Shown here piece by piece: positions 1-4,209 of a stretch of DNA of 5,100 bases (its first letter is position 1; the number at the start of each line of letters is the position of its first letter). The notes under the pieces were generated by a model. That model was not told the origin of the DNA, did no database searches, and was given only the letters and a program-made list of their open reading frames with translations. Position numbers and translations under genes: made by a program. The stretch spans positions 1 through 5,100 of the forward strand of contig CAZJNX010000284.1 of NCBI GenBank assembly GCA_964547415.1, read 5' to 3'. The stretch is from CAZJNX01 sp964547415. Lineage in GTDB: Bacteria; Pseudomonadota; Alphaproteobacteria; Rhizobiales; Amorphaceae.

Positions 1-2
1 CC

Positions 3-326
3 GACGAGCCGTTGACGCCGACGAGCCTCGCCCAGTGCGTCCGCCGCTGGTGCGACCGCGCCCAAATGGAGCCCTGGCAGCCCCGCGACCTCCGCCGCAC
101 GATGAAGACCCACCTCCTCGAGCGCCGGCCAGATCTGGAGCGAGCGCTCGAGGTTTGGCACAACCACGGCGCGACCGCCGGAGTCGCACGCCGGCACTAT
201 GACCGGGCGACCTATGGTGCTCTGAAGCTGGAGGTTGCGGAGGAGATCGATCAGCTCTTCAGCGCGCTCGACCAGCATTGCTCGCATAAAGAAAGCAAGA
301 AAGGCCTTATCGGCGCGGCCGTATAA
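3..326 (+). CDS. Tyrosine recombinase (phage-type integrase), C-terminal end
   Basis: The 3' end of a site-specific recombinase that cuts and rejoins DNA through a tyrosine, as in integration or excision of prophages and genomic islands. The frame is open to the left edge, so the start lies outside the window; the TTG at 12 is only an internal codon. Seen directly: a box II motif WQPRDLRRT at 75-101, where the family more often has HxLR, so Arg stands in the His position; a histidine-rich WHNHG at 156-170 in the place of the usual GH box; and RRHYDR, whose Tyr codon 198-200 is the likely nucleophile. The C-terminal helix continues to about codon 90, and the tail SHKESKKGL is lysine-rich and lower in GC. 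The C-terminal catalytic part looks intact, so the gene may be whole if its upstream part exists. Family call is firm; function and target site are unknown. Confidence 0.85.
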   Translation, partial: DEPLTPTSLAQCVRRWCDRAQMEPWQPRDLRRTMKTHLLERRPDLERALEVWHNHGATAGVARRHYDRATYGALKLEVAEEIDQLFSALDQHCSHKESKKGLIGAAV

Positions 327-451
327 GCAAGATTTCTCCAGTTCGGCGCTATCAAATCCTGGTCTGATAGCCCCGCCATCGGAAAGTTACCTCCGGCCCG
401 AACTTCATGAATTCCTCACAAAACGCTTCCAACGATCTCAGTGAAGTGTAG
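327..451. other. AT-richer intergenic patch between two integrase pieces
   Basis: About 125 bases visibly lower in GC (roughly half) than the flanking coding DNA, lying directly behind the integrase stop codon. I see no convincing gene here: the frames that cross it do not resemble any family. It contains a 7-bp inverted repeat (listed separately) and an EcoRI-type palindrome gaattc. It may be residual attachment-site or foreign DNA left by an integration event; that is inference from position and base composition only. Confidence 0.4.
348..371. repeat. 7-bp inverted repeat behind the integrase gene
   Basis: GCTATCA at 348-354 is the exact reverse complement of TGATAGC at 365-371, with a 10-base spacer. 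It sits 22 bases after the integrase stop. No T-run follows on either strand, so it does not look like a rho-independent terminator. It could be a recombinase core or accessory-protein site, but a 7-bp repeat at this spacing is also expected by chance a few times in 5 kb. Confidence 0.35.
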
Positions 452-688
452 CGTGGTCTCTGCATTGGCGGCCGCCACGTCGCGCCGACGACCCGCGCCG
501 TGATCCTCGCCCTCGGGGCGATGGGTGGGGTGCGGGTGTCCGAGATCGTGCGCGCCCGCCGCGAATGGATCGAATCGTGCGACCTTCGCCCATGGCTCTG
601 CCTGCCGGCGACGAAGAACGGCGACCCGTGGGGGCCGCTCAGATCCACGCGCCGCCTGACCGACCCCGTCACCAAGATTCGACCATAG
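452..688 (+). pseudogene. Tyrosine recombinase, internal fragment (box I region)
   Basis: A remnant of a second tyrosine recombinase. The frame is open from just after a TAG at 449-451 to a stop at 686-688, about 78 codons. The segment from GTG 500 reads ILALGAMGGVRVSEIVRARR, matching the box I helix of the catalytic domain (usual form TGLRxSEI, with the first catalytic Arg in GVRVSE), followed by WLCLPATKNGDPWG, which fits the beta-hairpin carrying the catalytic Lys in PATKNG. The sequence then degenerates and stops before any box II Arg or Tyr. Both the N-terminal core-binding domain and the C-terminal half are missing, so it cannot be active. It covers a part of the fold that comes before the part encoded at 3-326, yet lies downstream of it, so the two pieces come from separate copies or from a rearranged gene. 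Confidence 0.7.
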
Positions 689-937
689 CTCGGGGCAGGG
701 GCGAGACTGCCAGAGTCGTTCCGCGCGGTGCCCCCCCCCTGTCTGTTGGCGAGGTGGTAGCTTGGGAGTTGCGGAAGGGAGCCCGTCCCCCCCGAGGGTC
801 CGCAGCCCGTTAGGGAGCAAGGGTCCCCTTCCGCGTCGCTCTGAACCCTGAACAGTTGCCTGGGACTGCCAATCCCGCACGACATGGACAGGACCCTCAC
901 CATGCCACGCTCCGTCATCGGCTGCGACCTTGTTGGC
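689..937 (-). other. Non-coding stretch, probable 3' end of the IS110-family element
   Basis: About 250 bases with no gene I can support, lying between the second integrase fragment and the stop codon of the IS110-family transposase remnant. By position it is the non-coding end that follows the transposase in such elements, and the border with integrase DNA would lie near 640-700. It contains a 9-bp inverted pair (771-779 with 826-834), homopolymer runs of nine C (731-739) and seven C (787-793), and short direct repeats (agggtcc at 795-801 and 820-826; agcccg at 780-785 and 804-809). In some IS110-family groups the non-coding end encodes a structured bridge RNA; whether this one did is a guess. 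Confidence 0.4.
771..834. repeat. Stem-loop candidate in the IS110 non-coding end
   Basis: GCGGAAGGG (771-779) pairs perfectly with CCCTTCCGC (826-834) around a 46-base loop that itself holds short complementary and repeated C- and G-rich blocks. The position, after the transposase stop of an IS110-family remnant, makes a structured RNA or IS-end signal possible. The single 9-bp match is not strong enough on its own to rule out chance in DNA this GC-rich. Confidence 0.3.
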
Positions 938-1505
938 TCACGCGGCGAGAGGCGTGCCGTTGCGCAGCATAGCGTTGAGGATGACGAGGAGCTGGCGTGC
1001 GACGGCGATGAGGATCGTCTTTGGTGCCTTGCCTTTCAGGCGCATGCGGTCGCGCATCGCGATGAGGCTGGGGATGCGTCGCGAGGCGGTGAGGGCCGCG
1101 ATGTAGAGGGCCTCTCGTACGTCGACGGCCGCCCCAGATCCGCCGTGTACCACGCCACGTCCCGCTTTCGCGGGCGTGGGATGCGAGGCCTGCGAGAGAG
1201 GCGATGCGCCGGCGGTCGAGGGTGCCGAGCTCGGGCAGCTCGCCGAGAAGGGTGGCGAGGACCGTCGGGCCGATGCCCGGCACGGCGCTCAGGAGGCGGG
1301 CCTGCGAGGAAAGGGTTCGATCGTCCTCGACGAGCCGCGCGATGGCACGATCGAGCTCCGCGATCTGGCGTGTGAGGAGGTTGATCATCGCCTCGATCTG
1401 CGCGGCGATCTCGTCCTGCCCGGCGTTGTGGCGGCGCGTCTTCTCGGCCTTGCGGATGTCGACCAGCTGCTTGCGCTGTGCAAAAAGCCAGCTGACCAAG
1501 CGCTG
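938..1505 (-). pseudogene. IS110-family transposase, C-terminal fragment with frameshift
   Basis: Remnant of an IS110-family transposase (DEDD-type recombinase). Starting near 1505 the protein reads QRLVSWLFAQRKQLVDIRKA, the linker helix of the family, followed by a coiled-coil segment (TRQIAELDRAIARLVEDD). Next is the Transposase_20 domain with its helix-hairpin-helix signature LLSAVPGIGPTVLATLLGEL, then LGTLDRRRIASLAGLASHAR, then ESGTWRGTRRIWGG with the conserved Ser-Gly. At about 1126/1127 one base is missing: before it the frame gives IWGGR, and after it another frame gives VDVREALYIAALTASR through KAPKTILIAVARQLLVILNA to a stop at 938-940. Full-length members are near 340 residues; about 190 codons remain, so the N-terminal RuvC-like DEDD domain is gone. 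The element is dead for transposition. Its 5' side is fused to phage hydrolase DNA. Confidence 0.85.
938..1505 (-). mobile_element. IS110-family insertion sequence remnant
   Basis: The transposase fragment defines a broken IS110-family element. The 5' end, with the DEDD domain and upstream non-coding end, is missing, and the break lies near 1500-1560, where transposase similarity gives way to the tail of the hydrolase pseudogene. The 3' non-coding end probably extends left of 938 towards 690. IS110-family elements usually lack terminal inverted repeats, and I see neither these nor a target duplication, so exact ends cannot be set from sequence alone. Confidence 0.65.
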
Positions 1506-1559
1506 ACCTCCGCGAGGTCGCGCGCGGCCCACACGCGGCGCCAGAGAGCACATGCGGCT

Positions 1560-2132
1560 CCCGCCACGATCAGCGCGCAGGAGCTCGCAGACGAGCTGCG
1601 GCAGGTTTTCCGCCAGGACAAACCCGCGGCTGGCGACGGCGACGCCGGTGCCGGGGACGACGCCGGGCTTCGGGAGCGGCTCCACGTCGGGTGGCAGCGG
1701 CGCGCTCTCTGGCCAGCGATAGCCGAGAAGCCGCTCCGGCGATTACGGCCGGATACTGAGACCGTCGCCCTTGTTGCCGCTGAGAACGAGGATATCGCCG
1801 TTCTTCGCGCGCCCGGCGTAGAAGCCGATGTGGCCCTGCCAGCCGTCGCGCTTGCAGCGCCAGAAGAGGACGGCGCAGCCGATGGTCGGCGTGTCGAGCT
1901 TGCGGTCCCAGGAGAGCCATCGGCGCGCGGCGGCGGGGCGGGCCACGTTGTACGGAATGCCTGTCTCGCGCAGGCACCACGCGACGAACGAGCCACACCA
2001 CGGTGTCTCGTCGTCGTTGGCGCGAAGGCCCGTCGCCTACTGGTAGGCGACGATGCGCGGCTTGTGGTTTGCGCCGCGGATCTACTCCTGGCCGAACTCT
2101 TCCATGGCCAGCCGCTACCACTTCGGGGTCAT
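1560..2132 (-). pseudogene. TIGR02594-type phage cell-wall hydrolase, broken by four stop codons
   Basis: Decayed gene for a small NlpC/P60- or CHAP-like peptidoglycan hydrolase of the kind found in prophage lysis modules and gene transfer agents. From the ATG at 2130-2132 one frame reads MTPKW-stop-RLAMEEFGQE-stop, later AYQ-stop-ATGLRANDDETPWCGSF, then a stop after LSIRP, then SPERLLGYRWPESAPLPP. The stops are TAG at 2115-2117, 2082-2084 and 2037-2039, and TAA at 1743-1745. There is no frameshift. The presumed catalytic Cys (TPWCGSF, codon 46), His (WQGHIGFY, codon 101) and a polar residue (SGN, codon 120) remain. Each stop is one base from a plausible sense codon (Leu, Glu, Gln, Tyr). Recognisable similarity ends near 1713; the in-frame tail runs on to the IS110 junction, so 1560 is approximate. 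Restart at GTG 1944-1946 would lack the Cys. Confidence 0.8.
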
Positions 2133-2149
2133 GCGGGTTCTCTCGGAAC

Positions 2150-2174
2150 GAGAAAGGCCCGCGCGAGGCGGGCC
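2150..2174 (-). terminator. Rho-independent terminator
   Basis: On the minus strand a perfect 7-bp GC stem, GGCCCGC with GCGGGCC (arms 2168-2174 and 2156-2162) around a 5-base loop, is followed at once by TTTCT. It lies 29 bases after the stop of the 64-codon ORF and just ahead of the hydrolase start. It would end transcripts from that ORF and any read-through from the outer-membrane protein gene. Confidence 0.7.
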
Positions 2175-2202
2175 CGAGGAGCGGTCGATGGTTCGGGGCG
2201 GA

Positions 2203-2397
2203 TCAGCTGGCGGAGCCGAAGAGCTTCAGCTTGATGGTGGCGCCGATGACGACGAGGATGCGTGGCGCGGTGACGATGACATGCACCATGGTCTGTAGCG
2301 CCGTGTGCCGAACGATCTTGAGGGCTTCCCGAACCGAGAGGAGATCGTGGCGGCCGATACATTTTCCCGATCTCGTAGTCTGGAAAGGGGGCAGCAT
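2203..2397 (-). CDS. Small hypothetical protein, possibly a truncated phage-module gene
   Basis: A 64-codon ORF I do not recognise. From about codon 22 it reads SVREALKIVRHTALQTMVHV, then IVTAPRILVVIGATIKLKLF: a basic helical stretch and then a hydrophobic segment (residues 38-57) that could be a short membrane or amphipathic helix. Two things favour a real gene or gene remnant: the codons of the second half match the local high-GC coding style, and a good terminator follows closely. Against it, the first 20 codons are lower in GC, have no visible ribosome binding site and read like non-coding DNA. The true gene may therefore have begun further upstream and been cut off near 2340. It sits directly ahead of the phage hydrolase on the same strand, which would suit a lysis-module neighbour such as a holin-like protein, but no feature proves that. 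Confidence 0.4.
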   Translation of the reverse strand: MLPPFQTTRSGKCIGRHDLLSVREALKIVRHTALQTMVHVIVTAPRILVVIGATIKLKLFGSAS

Positions 2398-2446
2398 CGG
2401 CGACGTTGGGCCCGCGGGCAGAGCACGATCGCGCGAGTGCGCATCG

Positions 2447-3388
2447 TCAGAAGCGGAGGACGCCGCTGATGACAGGGCCGTGCTGGATCACGTCGAACAC
2501 GAAACCATCGTCTTGATAGTCGACGCCGAACGCGCGGTAGCCGGCGACGAAGCTGAACCAATCCCTTACCTCGTAGCCGACAGCCCCGAGAACGTCCCAG
2601 GCAAAGTCGGACGAGACTCCGAACCCACCGACCATGCCCCATCCGGTCGCGTACCATGGGGAGGAGCCCTGCAGCCGGCCCTTCACCCCCGCCATCGGGT
2701 CTACCCAGGTCTCTTCGAACCCGGCCGACGCGGTGCCTCCGCCCGGCCCGGTCAGCGTGAGGTCGGCGGAGACGTTCCAGAGCCGGGCGCCGGCCATGAG
2801 GTCGACCGAGGACCGTTCCCGCTCCGCCGCCCGGAACTGGCCCATCAGCGTGGCGACGACGAGCTCGTTCGTGAAGTCGGAGTCGACGAACCCAGCGGGG
2901 CCGGAGCCGTCTGCCGAGAGGCGGGTGTAGATGAAGTCCGACGATACGCCGAACCGGCTGTAGCGGACCTCTCCGACCGCCATCAAGGCGAGGTCGAGGT
3001 TCTCGAGAATGTCGGCGAAGCTGGCGTTGACGTCGGACGGCGGCAGCCCGCCCGCACCGACAGAGCCCGAGAGGCTCGCCGCCCAGACGTAGGCGCCGAA
3101 TGCTGTGTTCCACCGGTCGTCGAAGGCTTCGGCATCGATCGGCTCGGCCGGGGCTGCGAGGAGGTCGGCAGCCGAGACCTGACCAACCACGGTCACGAGG
3201 GGGACGGCGCAGAGCGCGACGACGGCTGCCAGAGCCCTCAATCGGACGAGATGCAAGCCCGACCGGGTCGGCGCGAAGGGTCCCGAGCCCATCGCTGCAG
3301 GTGGGAGGGCTGCCCGATCGCCCGCAAACCGTCCGTCCGCGATCGGTCCCGCAGCGGTCCGACGTGAAGCTCGTTCGATCCGTTGCAT
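2447..3388 (-). CDS. Outer-membrane beta-barrel protein
   Basis: A secreted beta-barrel protein of 313 residues, probably in the outer membrane. The ATG at 3386-3388 is chosen because AGGGAGG lies six bases ahead of it; the same frame is open further upstream to 3511 without such a site. Residues 49-74 form a signal-peptide core (RLRALAAVVALCAVPLV) with likely cleavage after VSA or VSAA, but about 45 residues come before it, which is unusual; a start at ATG 3290-3292 would give a conventional signal peptide but has no ribosome binding site. The mature part alternates polar and aromatic residues in strands such as WNTAFGAYVWAASL, VDLMAGARLWNVSADLTL and WFSFVAGYRAFGVDY, and ends in GPVISGVLRF; the terminal Phe is the usual barrel-assembly signal. 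It resembles conserved alphaproteobacterial barrel proteins of unknown substrate. Confidence 0.85.
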   Translation of the reverse strand: MQRIERASRRTAAGPIADGRFAGDRAALPPAAMGSGPFAPTRSGLHLVRLRALAAVVALCAVPLVTVVGQVSAADLLAAPAEPIDAEAFDDRWNTAFGAYVWAASLSGSVGAGGLPPSDVNASFADILENLDLALMAVGEVRYSRFGVSSDFIYTRLSADGSGPAGFVDSDFTNELVVATLMGQFRAAERERSSVDLMAGARLWNVSADLTLTGPGGGTASAGFEETWVDPMAGVKGRLQGSSPWYATGWGMVGGFGVSSDFAWDVLGAVGYEVRDWFSFVAGYRAFGVDYQDDGFVFDVIQHGPVISGVLRF

Positions 3389-3395
3389 CGCACGC
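3389..3395 (-). promoter_or_regulatory. Start-proximal leader of the outer-membrane protein gene
   Basis: These few bases are the spacer between the start codon and the Shine-Dalgarno run; AGGGAGG itself reads on the minus strand at about 3395-3401. This strong site is the main reason to prefer the start at 3388 over the upstream extension of the frame and over the internal ATG at 3292. Confidence 0.55.
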
Positions 3396-3420
3396 CTCCC
3401 TGCTCTCACTTGAACCGCCC

Positions 3421-3463
3421 GATCTCGCCTCTCAGCCGCTGTTCGACGGCGGTGCGCGAGATC
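3421..3463 (-). repeat. Two-tier stem-loop in the leader of the outer-membrane protein gene
   Basis: GATCTCGC (3421-3428) and GCGAGATC (3456-3463) are exact reverse complements, and between them GCCG (3435-3438) can pair with CGGC (3447-3450). The structure would lie 33-75 bases ahead of the start codon in the mRNA of the minus-strand gene. No T-run follows, so it is not a terminator. It could be an operator or a leader RNA element; an 8-bp match at this spacing can also arise by chance. Confidence 0.35.
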
Positions 3464-3709
3464 TTTCCGGGACAGGATGATACCGCGGTCGGGCGCCTCC
3501 GCTGTTGCCATGGCGCCACGAGGAGCCGTCGGATCGACCGGCGGTCACAGAACTACCGTCGTGCGTCGGCGCTTCAGGCGCGCACCCGCCTGCCGAATTG
3601 GCCGACGATGGGGAGGATTTGCGTGGTTTCCGGGGGCATTCACCGCGAACGACCGCCTGTTGTCCCGCCCTCGTTGGCGAACACCGCCTTGGCCGCGCGA
3701 GACGCAATC

Positions 3710-3823
3710 TGTCGCGAAATGATCAGCGTTGCGGATGGCGTCCCCTTCGACTTGGAGTGCAACCGGACAGACTCTTTGGAAGGCTGGACTTTGCGCGGAT
3801 GCGAAGATGTCGCGAAGTGATCA
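3710..3823. repeat. 16-base near-perfect direct repeat, copies 98 bases apart
   Basis: TGTCGCGAAATGATCA at 3710-3725 recurs as TGTCGCGAAGTGATCA at 3808-3823, with one mismatch in 16. Each copy holds the palindromic hexamers tcgcga and tgatca. The copies lie in the intergenic region upstream of the DUF3302/HlyD pair and are not in the same reading phase, so they are not a protein repeat. They could be paired regulator-binding sites or the scar of a small insertion or duplication. Confidence 0.6.
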
Positions 3824-3839
3824 CACCAGAGATGTTCCA

Positions 3840-3869
3840 CGCGTGCGAGCATGACCCATGACGCACGCG
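3840..3869. promoter_or_regulatory. Nested dyad upstream of the DUF3302/HlyD pair
   Basis: CGCGTGCG (3840-3847) and CGCACGCG (3862-3869) are exact reverse complements, and within the 14-base spacer CATG (3850-3853) and CATG (3857-3860) form a second short stem around ACC. Total pairing is 12 bp in 30 bases. It lies 67 bases before the DUF3302 start and no T-run follows. It could be an operator or a leader hairpin; which cannot be told from sequence alone. Confidence 0.45.
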
Positions 3870-3936
3870 GATTGGCTGACGCGTCTCCCGGGGGCTGACA
3901 GCCAAGCGCGAACAGACGCAGCGGAGGCAGCATGCG

Positions 3937-4209
3937 ATGAGCGGTGATGTCCTCGACATCTTTTCCTGGTTCGTGCTCGCGCTGCTCGGCGTCTCGGGGC
4001 TCGTCCTCTTCGTCGTCATCGCGATGCTGCCGGGCAGGATCGCCCGGAGGCGCGGCCACGCCTACGCCGATGCGGTCAACGTGGCGGGTTGGCTCGGCGC
4101 CCTTCTCGCGGGGATCCTTTGGCCGCTGGCGCTCGTATGGGCCTTCGCGACGCCCCGGCCCGACCCCGCGCCGCTCCGTACCGAAGCGGCAGGCGGAGAG
4201 GGGCGATGA
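3937..4209 (+). CDS. DUF3302 family inner-membrane protein (YiaW-like)
   Basis: A 90-residue membrane protein of the DUF3302 family, of which E. coli YiaW is a member. Two membrane segments are clear: residues 10-31 (FVLALLGVSGLVLFVVIAML) and 48-71 (GWLGALLAGILWPLALVWAF). Between them is a basic loop RIARRRGHAYADAVNVAGW, whose pattern of Ile/Ala, Lys/Arg-rich, His and AGW matches the family. GGAGG at 3923-3927 is nine bases ahead of ATG 3937 and sets the start; an ATG at 3932 reads only two codons and stops. The stop overlaps the next start as ATGA, so translation of the two is probably coupled. In E. coli the same pair (yiaW-yiaV) lies together, which supports a joint role with the HlyD-type protein, perhaps in assembling or supporting an export channel. 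The biochemical function is not known. Confidence 0.88.
   Translation: MSGDVLDIFSWFVLALLGVSGLVLFVVIAMLPGRIARRRGHAYADAVNVAGWLGALLAGILWPLALVWAFATPRPDPAPLRTEAAGGEGR

Larger units (their letters stand above)
3464..3936. other. Divergent intergenic region without a supported gene
   Basis: Roughly 470 bases between the leader of the outer-membrane gene (-) and the DUF3302 gene (+). Several frames are open for 80-145 codons, but none shows family motifs, a ribosome binding site or steady codon use, and they overlap one another on both strands. GC drops visibly between about 3690 and 3850. The region holds a 16-base direct repeat and a nested dyad (listed separately), and must carry the promoters for both divergent genes, though I could not pick convincing -35/-10 pairs. 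Confidence 0.5.

Noticed and set aside
348..371. Inverted repeat as a terminator for the integrase
   Set aside because: Only 7 bp with AT pairs, a 10-base loop and no T-run after it.
1743..1946. 67-codon minus-strand frame from GTG 1946 as an independent gene
   Set aside because: It is the part of the broken hydrolase between the third and fourth stop codons; it starts after the catalytic Cys and would not be an active enzyme.
1176..2234. 352-codon + strand frame
   Set aside because: Antisense to the IS110 and hydrolase remnants, which are clearly recognisable on the minus strand; no domain pattern of its own.
2226..3113. 295-codon minus-strand frame
   Set aside because: Out-of-frame shadow of the outer-membrane protein, highly Arg-rich with no motifs.
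2003..3367. Longest open frame in the window, 454 codons on the + strand
   Set aside because: It lies antisense to the outer-membrane protein and part of the phage remnant, has an arginine/glycine-rich composition without motifs, and arises from high-GC codon use on the other strand.
3477..3482. Minus-strand TATCAT as a -10 box for the outer-membrane gene
   Set aside because: No acceptable -35 hexamer at 16-18 bases upstream; one hexamer alone is not evidence.
3383..3861. Overlapping + strand frames (to 3820 and 3861) in the intergenic region
   Set aside because: No ribosome binding site, no motif, irregular codon use; the stretch ending in LEGWTLRGCEDVAK looks protein-like but is too short to support.
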